From positions 930,001 to 994,000 of the forward strand of contig NC_089182.1 of the NCBI RefSeq assembly GCF_947507565.1: DNA of 64,000 bases, written 5' to 3'. Numbering within the stretch: position 1 is the stretch's first letter; every line of letters begins with the position of its first letter. Shown piece after piece: positions 23,201 to 34,509 of the stretch. The notes below the pieces were generated by a model. That model was not told the DNA's origin, did no database searches, and saw only the letters and a list, made by a program, of their open reading frames with translations. The translations under genes were made by a program, and so were the position numbers. This DNA comes from Oscarella lobularis. Taxonomy: Eukaryota > Porifera > Homoscleromorpha > Homosclerophorida > Oscarellidae.

Positions 23201-24378
23201 TAGAAGAAAAAAAAGAACGAAACACTTTTTTTGATAGAGGTCGCGTAGGAAATCTTACAAAAGGAGTGTTCTAGCTCTCATGAGCGAATCGAGCTGTCCT
23301 ATGGAGCTTTGAGAGAACTTAGTCAAGACATCGAAGCGTTGCAGCAGCAGCAGATGAAACGACATCGGGAAATGGAAGAACGGCGAAAGGCGGACGAAGA
23401 GCAGAAGAAGGTAAACATACATTTATTTTATTAAAAAAATGGAACATGTTGTATTAAAGAGAGATGCTGCTGTGATTGGTGATCTTCGAAAGGAGTTGGC
23501 TGCTCTCAAGGAAATAGAAGCGGGCGATGCATTGAAAGAGACTTGCAAGGAATTGAGATTGAAAGTGTTTCAACTGGAAGCCAATTGCCTTAAGCTCGAG
23601 GAGACTTTGAAATCGGAGAAAATGGCAAAGACGTTGCTGAGTCAGAGACTAAAGAATCAAGAGGAAAAATGTCGTGAACTAGAAAGAATTTCTCTGACTC
23701 GCGTAAGGAAAAGGAGTAGAATTAATAGTTGTCATTGTATAGTATTTTATTTAGGGGGCTTCCTCTGGACGGCTGGAGAAGCTAGAAGAACAGCTGAGGC
23801 ACAGGGAAGACTTGATTGGTGGCTTGAATGCGGCGCTCGTACAACTCCAACGATCTCGCTCAGCAGAAGTAGGCGAACTGGAGAGGGAGTTGATGCATTT
23901 GAGAAAATCAGCTGCCAGCATGGAAGCCAATTTGACAGTGAGTGGGATCAGAGTTTATTCAGTTGTTATCATCTTTATGTAGGACGTGGGGGATTCGGAT
24001 AGGGAAGCTTTAGCCAAGGCCGTCAGATCTCAAAAGACACGTATAGTCCATATGGAAAGGGAGACGCAGAAGCACAGATTTCGTCTTTAGAGCTGAGAAC
24101 CGTTGCCGCGGATCTCCAGGAAGAACGTCAGCGTCGGAAAACGGCAGAAGATCGAGCTGATCAATTGGCTGTTGCATTGAAAAACAAGTTTCTCGAATCA
24201 GATCGAAGGACAGCGACGTCCCAGGGAGAAAATGGGTACGTAAATCACCAACGTTCTTGGTTTTCTAAGGGTTTACTTCATCAGAGAAACCGCTCAGAAG
24301 CGACTGGATAAATTGACAGCTCTAGTTCTCCAACAAGCACCAGAAATTCTTCATAGCTTTGATTCAGAATTTGTATAA
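20236..24378 (+). CDS. SAM-RA-RA-PDZ coiled-coil scaffold
   Basis: About 16 exons in phase. SAM domain near the start: LWEWTSEDTCRWLVEHNFHY...LSRTTDELAVPSAEERERLL. First Ras-association domain (about 21020-21510): GSVKVYGGILRREIEYKTVA, TTAKELVEMVLEKYDV, LDDEDCPLVLQTNS, FHLRARDGRLV. Second (about 21575-21866): ISYKSVYIAEKTTARELTRL, IDDDELPLVLMDTW. Then a long acidic/serine-rich region and a PDZ-like fold (about 22800-23035): VLYVKTLVRGSPLGGELAVG, DVIVEINGLLAFRL. The last third is coiled coil (VQQVSKLEQEIAGLINENER, KRLDKLTALVLQQAP), stop at 24376. Likely a Ras/Rap-responsive scaffold at the membrane or junctions. Afadin shares RA-RA and PDZ but lacks SAM; I know no family with this order. Confidence 0.7.
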
Positions 24379-24515
24379 AGCGCAAGCAAGGTACATACAA
24401 ATAATGTCTACAAATCGGCACCAGTAAAATTCAACATAAAAAAGCACAACACAAAAAAGCGCAACACAAAGTCAAAGCGCGTAAGCAATAGAAAGCGGCA
24501 TTTTTTTCGAACAAA

Positions 24516-26811
24516 TTAAACTCTGCTACTTGTAGACACGGAATCTTGCAAAGACTTTTTCTCCGCGTTTCGAATTTTCGACACGAAGACGCTGCTAAGT
24601 AACAAGAAGAGCCCGCACGCGGAAAAAACGACGATATAGCCCAAGCCAATGCTGCAGCCCTTCGCGTCCGTGTTTCCCGGCAGCGAAGCACCTTGCCCCG
24701 TGTCCAAGAGAAGCCCCCCTATTGGGGTGGCAATCACCTGGGGAATGATGAGCGCTTGATGCCACACAGCGAGATCTTTCGCCGTGTCTTTTTCCTTAGG
24801 TAAGACGTCGATTACGAGAGCGAAATCGACGGCTATGTAGCATCCGTACGATAGTCCTAGGCGCGTTGTGAGAGTGTGAGAGAGAGCGACGTGGGGAAGA
24901 GTGCCTCTAAATCTCACCGAATACGCACGCAACGGCAATGGCGGGATAGTAGTAGGGTAGGGATGCAAGGCCCGCACAACACGCGCTCATAGCGAATGCT
25001 AAAATACAGGATAAATATTATTTCGAAACCGAAAGGCAAGGTGGATGGCTGGGAGTACCGGCTATCCAAACGAATGGCTTTCGCGTTCGAAAACGGTCAG
25101 ATAAATAACCACAAATAACAGAGCTAAGTAGGTAGATGCAATTTAATCCCGCTCTATTTTATTGCTACGTACAGTTAGTTACCTTATGGCTGCACATACG
25201 AGTAGGGCCAGCATGGCCATTGCCACGGCGCTTTCCGGTGACTTGCAGCCGGGTATAGGTACGACGTCTTGAAACCAGTATTGCAAATAGCTAATAAGCG
25301 AATCGTTATAATATAAGCATTGGAGTCGTATTTCGCCACTTACATTACCACGGTAGATAGTCCTATCTGCAGTAAAAACCTCGTGAAAAACACGTACCGA
25401 AAATTGTGCTCTGTTTAATTAATTAATTAGCGAAACAAATCAACGAGACGTTCGTGGGGAAAAGAATATTTCGGTACCTTTGAGCGGTTGCCAGTAACCA
25501 ACTATAATAAGAGTTTTCCAGTCTGTAGGTAGAGTCGTTATATGAACTGGAAAAGGGTTCTGAGTTTGCTGATGTCTCACTGATTCTTTCCTGTATCACT
25601 TCGGGAGATAGCGGCGTTTCTTTCGTCGAAACGAGCGTAATAAGAATCGAAATGGCTAATATGACGTACATAAGCGAGAACGTGCCATAATCAGTTAAAG
25701 TCTGTGAAAAAGAAGCACGTGCGTGCAATCTATGGGCTTTCATTGTTGCTGCTTACGTCATAGAAATAACCGACTCCGGCTCCAACAAGAAGCCCAATCA
25801 GCGTGAGAGAGCCCATGATACCAGAAGCAAGTCCTGGGAAGAATCAGGGAAGGTAAGAAAGGGGGAGGGTAATAATTAATTAGGATCTCTCTTCCCGCCG
25901 GTCATATACCTCTTTGGCACTTGTCGACCTTGTCTGCTATCAGACCGTTGTAGGCGACGCTGATAATAGCATAGCAAGCGGTTCCAATAAGAAAAAAGAA
26001 ACTGTAGGCAACTAGGAGAGGGAATGAGAAAGGAATCCCCCTCCCCCTCCCTGTTTTTCTTACCGAGATACTTTATCTCGTGTTCGTGAGCGCTTGTCGA
26101 ATTTGTTGAATTTGCGTCGTCATCTGATTTGGATGGCTTGTCCGGGCATAGAGGCTTTGGTTGCGTTTCATTGCACGGGGTTGTTGAGTCGTTTTCGCTT
26201 CCGTTTCTGCATTCATACGAAAGAGGTTTGATTTCTCTTTCAAAAAAAGATGAAGTACCTTTGTGATCCCCCTATAGCAGCCATTCCGACAAACGAGATA
26301 CTATAATAAATAGAGTAAATGAAAATACGGACGGTATTCCATGACAAAGTGTAGTACATGATTACGATTGTAGCTACTGCCATATAAGGCCGTCTCCTTC
26401 CGTACTTAGATGTTGAATGATCACTAGAAAAAAAATGTATATTCATATAGCAGCAGCTCATTTTCTTTTTTCTAGAGCACAAGTTTACCTGAACGTGCCA
26501 ATGAGTGGACTCACAACAAAGGAGACAACTTCAAAAACAAAAGGCATTATCAAAATTCTGTAACGTTCTTTTGTCTTTTACTCGATCCCACGGCGGCGAC
26601 GACGCCAAGCGCTTTTCCTTTGCCGCCGTTCCCCGCCAATCTTTCGATTTGAGAAGGAAGTACTGGGGAAACGCACGTTAGTACAATATAGCAACATTAA
26701 TTAAATTAATTAATTAATTAATACGCTATTACTTTCAACAGATAACAAAAGGAACAAAAATTGCGTTCCAAACGACGTCGCGCACAATAGAATCAGTCTC
26801 AACTTCGACAT
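24516..26811 (-). CDS. Major facilitator superfamily transporter, SLC45/GPH-like
   Basis: Minus-strand gene with many small exons. First exon MSKLRLILLCATSFGTQFLF is a first membrane helix; next ILPSQIERLAGNGGKGKALG, then VVSFVVSPLIGTFSDHSTSKYGRRRPYMAV, which is the MFS loop 2-3 signature (G-x-x-SD-x-T-x-x-x-GRRRP). Later exons give further hydrophobic helices; the last carry VDFALVIDVLPKEKDTAKDL, IPQVIATPIGGLLLDTG and GYIVVFSACGLFLLLSSVFV, ending in a polar tail. Probably a plasma- or organelle-membrane symporter; substrate unknown. The pattern looks like sugar/cation symporters and like bacterial MFS proteins. Exon edges in the middle (25000-26400) were not all resolved. Confidence 0.72.
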
Positions 26812-27250
26812 GAGTCGCTTATTCAGCGAGGAACGTTCGACAAATTCGCTCGTACTAAAGGATCGGAAGAGGAGGAAGTCAGCTTGCGTTCGCGGTCTCG
26901 TTTTTCCGCTTACACAGACGCGTTCGCTTCCTCCTCCTCCTCCTCCTCCGCGACCGCCGCGTCGCCGTTGTAAACCGCTTCGGTATCGGAAGCGGGAGAG
27001 TCGAACGCGCAGTCTCCGTCGGCCGTGAGGAGCGTCAACTCTTTCATCTCCAGTTCTACGCGAGAAAAATCTCGTCTAGCTCGACTCGAGAAACTCGTTT
27101 TGTCGAACGGGAGACAAGCTGTGTACCATTTTCCGGCATCGATAAAAGCTCAATCCCAGGAGAAACGCTCGCGCGTCGGACAACAGGAAAGACAGATCGA
27201 CCACAAGGAATTGCACCACGTGACTATATTGTATGTGGGCTACCGGACGA
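26812..27250. other. Divergent intergenic region with CCT triplet run
   Basis: About 440 bases between two divergent starts. It holds a pyrimidine triplet run, (CCT)n, at about 26930-26950 and CpG-rich sequence. Open frames here are short and low in complexity, so I do not call a gene. Confidence 0.5.
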
Positions 27251-28095
27251 ATGGCGGTGACATCGCTTGCCAGAGCGACATCTTCATTTCTCCGGCACGC
27301 TGTTACCCGAGTCGAATTGATAAATGGCACGCAAAAGGCGCACGTCAACGATTTCGTTTTCTACCAGCTCGCGTTCGACGATAGCCGATCGAACGCAATC
27401 GTATGGAAGAGAGCCGTTCTGCAAGGACAAGGAGGTCGCGCAAAGTTGTCCGTTCCTTTCGATATTCAGTACGCCGCGAGCCTTTACGACAGACACGCCC
27501 ACACGCAATTGCACTCGAGAAAAACAAGTGGAGAAAATGGCTGCTCCATCGTCATTACAGCCGACGAATTTGGCCTTCCTGTACTAAAAAAGGGTCAAAA
27601 TGGTAAAAACTGTAGCAAGAAGAATGTTCTCTTTGCTGTAGAATTTTGATAGAGTAGCCTTTATTGATTATTTCCTCGACAACTATTTTTTTCTTAGGCA
27701 ATCCTGCTTTGGCGGGCTCTAACGTGGCTACCATCCAGAATAAGTATTTTGTCAATGGGACGGATTGCTGTCAAGTTTCCGCGACTGGTTATAAATCCGG
27801 TCAACCTCTAGTCAGTCAAACGCTTCACTATTCCAACGATATGTGCCGATTTAGTGTCGCGCCCGCACTCTTTGTAGCGTGGCGCACGAGACTTCGGTTG
27901 GGAGATAGATTTGTTCCCAATCGCTATGCTAATCAAACGTTTCGACTGGATCTTCTTAACGAGAGAACGAACACCTTGGGCCGGTTTGTTTCTGCTGTTG
28001 TCAAGGACGGCCCTCTGGGCAATTTGGAATTAGTTTATACGGTTGATGGCATAAGAAGAGTTGACTCTTGCCTTGGCAGGAAATCAGTAGTATAA
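27251..28095 (+). CDS. Unrecognised protein, paralogue A of an inverted pair
   Basis: Two exons (27251-27602, 27698-28095), about 249 residues. N-terminus MAVTSLARATSSFLRHAVTR is basic and serine-rich, like a mitochondrial presequence. Body: HVNDFVFYQLAFDD, WKRAVLQGQGGRAKLSVPFD, then after the intron GNPALAGSNVATIQNKYFVN, LFVAWRTRLRLGDRF and ELVYTVDG. The protein next door on the other strand (28243-29089) has the same blocks in the same order and an intron in the same place and phase, so the two are paralogues. I do not recognise the family. The start was set at 27251 because it gives the presequence-like end seen in its partner. Confidence 0.7.
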
Positions 28096-28242
28096 CCAGA
28101 TTAGCTAATTAGTTTGCACGGGACGGGTTTTTGCACATCAAGATGTCAACACAAGCAAGTAAAGCAGCAAAGCAGCAAGATTCTAAACTGGCTATAGCGC
28201 AAATATTTTCGTGGAAGCACGTCGCTGTGCAATACGCTGCCT

Positions 28243-29089
28243 TCAGTCTTCGCTAGTTGGCAAGGGACCTGGTGGACTGCCATCAATTGTGTAGCTGACA
28301 TGCAGCTGACCGCCTGGCCCATCATGAACGTCGACCTGGGCTACAGCTCCAGGGTTGTGAGTGCTGGTGTTAAGCAAATTGAGAGCAACGCTCTTGTCGG
28401 CGTACGTGCCGGTCTTGAATATTTGACCTTCCTGAAGATTGGTGCGCCACGCCATGAACACGATGGGCCAAATTTCAAATTGAGCGTTCTCGTCATAGTG
28501 AGGAATCTTTTGCATTATGAGAGGCTTGTTGTTCTTGTACGCTGTGGCGGTGAGAGTGGGAACGACTGCACCGTGTTCTGACGGATAATTATGATGCAGC
28601 GTCACGAGATTTTGACCAGCAGATCCCGGTGGTCCTAAAAAAGGCAACGTTAGATGGAATGTTTCTCTAAACGAGCGAAGAGGCAGTCTTACCGTTGGGA
28701 CCTTCCTTCAGCATCGGCGCACCGTCGTATCCTTTTGTTACAATCAGACTTTCCCCATTGCTAGCTGGTTGTCGTTTGGTGTAAAGCGTGACGTCAGAAC
28801 TATCCGGTTCTTGCAGGAAAACGTCGAAGCTCGTCTCAAACGGGACTTCGAACGATCCGAGACCGCCTTGGCCTTGCAGCGGAACTTTTTTCCACACGAG
28901 TGCATCGGTGTTCAGGCCCGGCACAGGCGCTTGAGATAGCTGGTAGAAAACGAATTCGTTGGCGTCGGGTTTTTGAGAATTGTTTGCGACGAAGACTTTG
29001 GTGAGAAACTGGTGTTTGCTTGCAAAACGGCGGGAGGCCTCGAGTTGCTGAAAGGAAAACCGAAACAGTCGTGAAGTTCGGAGAGCCAT
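28243..29089 (-). CDS. Unrecognised protein, paralogue B of an inverted pair
   Basis: Two exons (28693-29089, 28243-28634), about 262 residues. N-terminus MALRTSRLFRFSFQQLEASR looks like a mitochondrial presequence. Blocks shared with paralogue A: NEFVFYQLS, WKKVPLQGQGGLGSFEVPFE, GPNG at the splice junction, FMAWRTNLQEGQIF, and LHVSYTIDG near the end. The region after the junction, GPPGSAGQNLV, has Gly-Pro character but is not collagen. The genes converge with about 150 bases between their stops. The repeated blocks suggest a compact beta-rich fold; that is inference. No known family came to mind. Confidence 0.72.
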
Positions 29090-29405
29090 ATTGGTGGTAC
29101 AGTAGGAAGCGCGCGATCTTCTGCTGGATTGTCTCGCTTTTAGTGTAGATATACACGTATATATTGGATCTAAGAAACCGTTCTACTGTAGTATGATTGG
29201 CATGTCGACCTCGAGGCCAAATTCCGAACCATGAAGTGAGTTCAAGCATAGATGATTCAAGCATGCCTACCATCCTTCTATATTTAGCCCCGTTTAGGCG
29301 CGTTGTGTCACCTGACCTCTTTAGGACATGCGAACCGCTGACTGAACGCTGACTGAATGCGGAGTCCTTCCTCTTTCCGGCTAGCGTCGACGCTTGGACT
29401 GGGCG
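29090..29405. other. Divergent intergenic region
   Basis: About 315 bases between the minus-strand paralogue B and the next plus-strand gene, presumably both promoters. Nothing else recognised. Confidence 0.45.
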
Positions 29406-30252
29406 ATGAAGAAAACAATGACTCCGTTGGAGGATAAAACGAACGCGGTTTCTTCAACGAAACAAATCAAACGTGAGATGAGAGCTGATAGAGGAGTTTT
29501 GTCAGCCAGGAGATATTTTTTAGCGTCTAGAAAGTCGATTCCTATGGAATTGACCATCCAAGACGAGAAAACGCCAGCTGTTCTAAGAAAGCTACGAGTA
29601 GACCTACCCTGTAGCTGAGTTTTTGGGCTAATCGCGTTGACTAGGATAATTTCGATGCTCGAAAAGATAGAAAAGTAAAAATACAACCGCTCTCTTCCCC
29701 AAAGGCCACAAGCTCGCCAAGCCAAGTACATTAAGAATTCTATGCCATTCCTCGAATTAATTTTCATCATGTAGGCTGCAGGTGAAAAACAACAGATGTC
29801 AGGATTTGGTCAAATATCACCGGTAAGCCAATCACACAGCCATATACACGACACCCTGAGAGTAGCTAAGATTTGGCATAAATAAATAAATAAATGACCA
29901 TTGATAGCTCTTCGCTTGAAACCTTAGATTGCCTCGGCTCACAGCCTACATAAGCCGGATGCAAAGCTGTTTTCGCCTCCGGTTCACGTGAAAACCAATG
30001 CGGTTAGATGAGGCGGGATAGTGTAGATTTTGAATTCAATTGACCCTGCTGTAGCTCTTTCGCACTCCTCCTCGCCCCGAAGTGATTCGTCACGACGGCG
30101 TCATTCCGGACGACATTCTGATTACGGCACCCGACAGTTGGTTTCGACAAGCTGCTGAAACGTTGCCTACCAAAAGGAGGAAAAGGACGACGAAGAATGT
30201 GCCACCAATCGATTTCAGTGATCTGCCAGATGACTTCATTGAGAATATCTAA
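29406..30252 (+). CDS. Small basic protein with acidic C-terminus, unrecognised
   Basis: Probably two or more exons. The first reads MKKTMTPLEDKTNAVSSTKQ and on through RADRGVLSARRYFLASRKS to AVLRKLR; the last (about 30053-30252) reads LFRTPPRPEVIRHDGVIPDD, then APDSWFRQAAETLPTKRRKR and ends PPIDFSDLPDDFIENI. The basic KRRKR cluster suggests nuclear location. The layout (Lys-rich N-terminus, an RxxL motif, acidic DLP-containing tail) recalls securin-type regulators, but the likeness is weak. The connecting intron (about 29603-30052) is a guess based on phase and could hide another exon. Confidence 0.4.
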
Positions 30253-30414
30253 AACCTCTTGCATTATAGTCACTTACCTGTAGTTAGTACTGTAGTTTGT
30301 GTTTTGGATGAAGTCCTCTTGTTCAGTGAGTGGAGGAGTGGTTAATTTATTGCACATAAACGGTGTAGCATAACATCCTCTCAGCACGTGATCATCATTC
30401 GCCGTCCAAGCGTC

Positions 30415-32064
30415 ATGGCAGAAGTCGGGCTGCAGGATCGCCTCCTGCTCGCTATTCCGAAGAAGGGACGTCTCATGGAGCCTTCGATAGCTCTTCTAGA
30501 TCGCTGCGGCATCAAGGTAGAGCCCAAGGAAACGAGAAATTAGAACGACACGCTCTCTAACTTCCGATCATTGATCGTTGAATCTAGTATCGCAGGAAAG
30601 CTCGTCTAGACGTCGCCTTCAGCACGACGATGAACGGTAAGCAGTGAGCAGCACGAAACTGTACTCTTAGTCTGCTCGCAGTTGCAGTCGTCTTTCTGCC
30701 AGCGGCAGACATCGCTCTATTTGTCGGCGAAGGAAAGTAAGAGAGAGGGAGAGAGCAGTAGAGATCATTCCTACATAGCAATTTGTTTATTTTAATTAGA
30801 GTTGATATGGGTATCACAGGACAGGATATGGTGGCTGAGAGTGGAATGACCGAAAGCGGTGAGATGTGCAGGCCTCTGCGCCTGCGCAACGAAAATTCCT
30901 CATCTTTAATTAAATTTTTTTAGTCGATCAGTTGCTGGAGCTGGGCTTTGGAAAGTGTCGTCTTTGCGTTCAGGTATGCCCCAAAGCTGGAGAGCTATCC
31001 TGTGTCATTGTTCTTCTTGTAGGCGCCACAGTCGTCAAAGATAGATAGCGGAAAAGCTTGTGCTGGTAAGAAAATTAGACAAACATTGGAGCAGTTATAT
31101 GTTCGTTTAGGCCAACGTATTGCCACGACGTTTCTTCATCTAACGGATAATTATTTCAAGGTGAGGAAAGTTTGTGAAGCAGAGTGGTTGTTTTTTTGTG
31201 AAAAGCGTGCCGCAATGCAGGAAATCGCTCCCAATGAAAGCACAAAAATCAGCTTCATTAGCGGATCTGTCGAAGTTCGAAACAAAGAAAATATCTCTTT
31301 ATCTAATTAATCATTTACCTTAGGTAGCTTGTGCTCTAGGATTAGCTGAAGCAGTAGGTAAATAAATACAAAGAAGCAATAGTTTGTTCATATCGTAATG
31401 ACTGGTCAATTCTTAGTTGATCTTGTGGAATCGGGGGATACAATGAGAGCGGCGGGACTAAAGGAGGTGGCAGAGATTATGTCATCACAGGCAAGCTGAT
31501 AGATGAAATCAGCTTTTACTCATCCAGTCCTCTTTTTTTAATTAATCAGGCTGTCCTCATAGGTAATCCAAAGACGTCAAAGAAGGTAAGGGATGCACAA
31601 GGTAAATGGATTCCTTTTGGTATGAAATTGAAGGATGTTATGTCACTGGTTGCGAGGCGTGTGAAGGGCATCGTTGACGCAGAGAAGTAAAGTCTCTCAT
31701 GATAATCCGCCAAATTTTCACAGTTCTTCAGATATGTGATGATTGACTACAACGTGAGACGGGAACACTTGGAAAAGGCAACTCGAATAACACCAGGGAA
31801 AGTAATATAAGCACAAGCACTGCAGCGGGTGGCAAAGAAATTTGACTTGGTTCTTCAGAACTCTCCTACGCTTTCTCCGTTGGATGATTCACAGTGGGTT
31901 GCTGTGAAAGCACTTATACTAAAAAACGAATCAAATGCCATACTGGATCAGCTACAAGGTGAAGCCAAATTTTCTCAAGCCTGTCTCTTCGACCTGCCTT
32001 CCTTTTGGTAGAAGTTGGCGCGGAGGCCATTCTCATATACAACATCAAGAATTGCAGAGTCTGA
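30415..32064 (+). CDS. hisG: ATP phosphoribosyltransferase (HisG, long form)
   Basis: Spliced gene of about 12 exons. N-terminal catalytic part: LLLAIPKKGRLMEPSIALLD, YRRKARLDVAFS, ADIALFVGEGKVDMGITGQD, LGFGKCRLCVQAP, QRIATTFLHLTDNYFK. Second half: STKISFISGSVEVACALGLA, DLVESGDTMRAAGL (the PRPP-binding E-SG-T-R/L region) and AEIMSSQAVLIGNP. The C-terminal regulatory domain of the long form follows: VMIDYNV, SPTLSPLDDSQWVAVKAL, VGAEAILIYNIKNCRV. HisG makes N1-(5-phosphoribosyl)-ATP from ATP and PRPP, the first step of histidine synthesis; the C-terminal domain senses histidine. No frameshift seen. One intron appears to have a GC donor (TCACAG|GCAAGC near 31492). The exon around 31580-31688 is less certain. 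Introns argue against bacterial contamination. Confidence 0.88.
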
Positions 32065-32344
32065 GAAGAGATTCTTTATGCTCACTATTTATATGGAAGC
32101 ACAATACATGAAATGATGTCTGCAGGTAATCTATGGAGAGTTTGCCTACAACCTTTCGTTCAATTTTGCAATGTACTCCAAGTAGGTAAGCTAGTTCCTC
32201 AGAAAATTCCGCTACTGTATACTTGCGCAAGGTAGGTCCATAAACGTCGTTCACTGTACTATAATATGCGAGCACAGTATTCATGGGCAATCACAATCAA
32301 CTGACTACACTAATGCAATAAGCAGTCGTCACTCAGTCAACACC

Positions 32345-34509
32345 TCAACCTTCCTTGCTCTTTCTCCCACTGATCTGCGACTCCGTTTCTCCCTCGTACC
32401 CGCCCTCGTCCCCTTCCTCCTCCTCGTCGTCTCGCTCCACCGTTTGCACGAGCCGCGAATTCAAATCCTCCAACGCCTTCCCAATCGCTTCGCGCGACGC
32501 GTGATCCTTCACCGCTTCGGCGAGCTTGAGCGATCGTTCGAACGACTCGATAGCCGCCGGAAGATCGTCCATTTTCATTTCGGATTGAGCGATGAGAACG
32601 CTCGCGTTCAACTGCCACACGTTGTCGTCGATCTCCTTCGCCGTGGCGAGCGCCTTCTCGCCGTAATCGTGCGCGTCGTCGTATTGCTTCAATTCGAGAT
32701 GACAGCGACCGATTTCGTGGAAAAGCCACGTCGATTCTAATTTCGCTTGGCTCAACGGAAGCTTTTCGGTCCAGCTAAGAAAATAGGAGTGCGCGTGAGG
32801 GGGGAAGTAAGCGCGCGGCGGGGTTCGAGTTCTTACTATTCGACTGCTTTTTCGTAGTTTCCCATTTTGGCGTAGACGCGACCCAAATTGTCAAGAGCGC
32901 GCGATTTTCCTTCGTCGTTGTCCCTGGCGATTTACGATCAAGATTTTTAGTCTCTTTACCATATGTGTACTATTTATATATACCCTTTTCTCGCTATCTG
33001 TAGATCGAATTCGAAGTGGCCAAGTGCTTCGTTGAGTCGTCCGAGCTCGATGAGCGCCGTCCCAATGCTGCTGTGAAGGTGACCAACGATTTCAGCCTTG
33101 TTCTTCAAGGCGGTCTCGTCCAGTGATTCAACTGTCTTGAGACAGCTCTTTGCCTTCTGTAGACTCTCCTCGGCATTCCCAGCATCGAGAGCTACAAGAT
33201 GTGAAATTTGAGCAGAGCTTTTTTTTAAAAAAAAACTTTGTCGAACCGTCTTCGATTTCTTCCAGCGCACTCAGGATGAAATGAGACGAATCTCCACTGG
33301 CTTCAGTAAGCAAAGAGTCAAGGAAAACGAATAAATAATTTCACCATAAGAATTCTCTCTCATTCAAAGTGGAAATGGATATGATTTCTTCTTTGGTTTC
33401 TGGTTTCTCTGCGCAGCCGGCTTCCACTTTCTCAGTTCCCTTTCTCGCTTTCTCGCGTACATGGGCTGTTGCTGCTGCCAAAACTCGACGCGCGAATCAA
33501 GGTAAGAAAGTCCCGACTGAACGAGACTATAAATAGCAGGATTCCCACGATTATGAACAAAATCTAAAAGTTTTTTATAAGAAAATTTTTCCCTCTCTAA
33601 TAACAGTAACATACCACTGTCTCCCATCAATTTCTCCAGATAGTCCCTATCCGCGGATAATTCACCAAGAAGCTTAAGAGACACATATAAATAAAAAAGA
33701 GGCTTGAGTTGATCTATCCCCGTACCTGTTTTACGGTTTTCTCATTTCTTGGCTTTTGGGTGGAAGCCTTGTTTGCCTGATGGGCTTGCTGTCGCAAATT
33801 TGCCTTCTTTTTCAAACCAGCCTTGCCCTTCTTCCCCTAAATTGCACACACCCACACACAGCTCTCAGGAAATTCCCTTGGCAATAATCGCACGCACTAT
33901 ATCTTCCTGTGCCGCGAAAAAGGACAAATCGCCTTTGTTTTCTAACTTGATAGCAGCTCTCTCTATAAATATTTATTAGTATTGTTATTTATTCTCTTTC
34001 TAATAACCTCCGATGCAATTATCTATTGCTTCGGTTGCCTTCTGAATGCCCAGTCGAAATTCCTCCAATTCCGATCGCAACTTATTACCGCGATGATAGT
34101 ACATCAACGCGTACTCAAAATCGCCCATTGCATACAAGGCTTCCGCTTTGGCATAGAGACCCTTTGAAAAAAATTGCTAAAATCATTTTATTATTTTTTT
34201 AGGGTCACTGACTCGAACGAATTCTTTGTCTTCTTTCAAAGCGGATTCGGCGTCATCGAGCGCGTTCTTATTGTCGCCCATATCGAGATACACCTTCGAT
34301 CGTGCGACCAGTGCTACCCGGTTGCCCGGTTTTAGTTCGAGCGCCTAACAACGTATCGCGTCGACTCGGAGGCGATGTTTTCTGTCTTTTTCTACCAGGC
34401 TGATCGATTCGAGGGCTTTCGCGTGATAGCCCTTGCTCGAGAGCTTTTCGCCTTCGGCTAAATACGTCTCGAAAGTGCTTCGAGGACCTTCGTCTTCGTC
34501 GTCCGACAT
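32345..34509 (-). CDS. ODAD4: Outer dynein arm docking complex subunit 4 (TTC25)
   Basis: Multi-exon TPR protein. It starts MSDDEDEGPRSTFETYLAEG (human MSDPEGETLRSTFPSYMAEG). TPR helices follow: GYHAKALESI, GNRVALVARSKVYLDMGDN, LYAKAEALYAMGDFEYALMY, and FRLGIQKATEAI. Then LLGELSADRDYLEKLMGDSG (human LLGELYVDKEYLEKLLLDED), SYLDSRVEFWQQQQPMYARK (human NYLDTHSNFWRQQKPIYARE). The last exons hold SSIGTALIELGRLNEALGHF and LESTWLFHEIGRCHLELKQY (human TLEKTWLFHEIGRCYLELDQ). It ends with an acidic, basic mixed tail. The protein is needed to dock outer dynein arms on ciliary doublets. Near-collinear with the human protein and apparently intact. Confidence 0.92.

Noticed and set aside
29381-29770. 129-codon minus-strand frame with hydrophobic stretches
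   Set aside because: Overlaps the exon of the small basic protein; hydrophobicity comes from the complement of Lys/Glu-rich codons.
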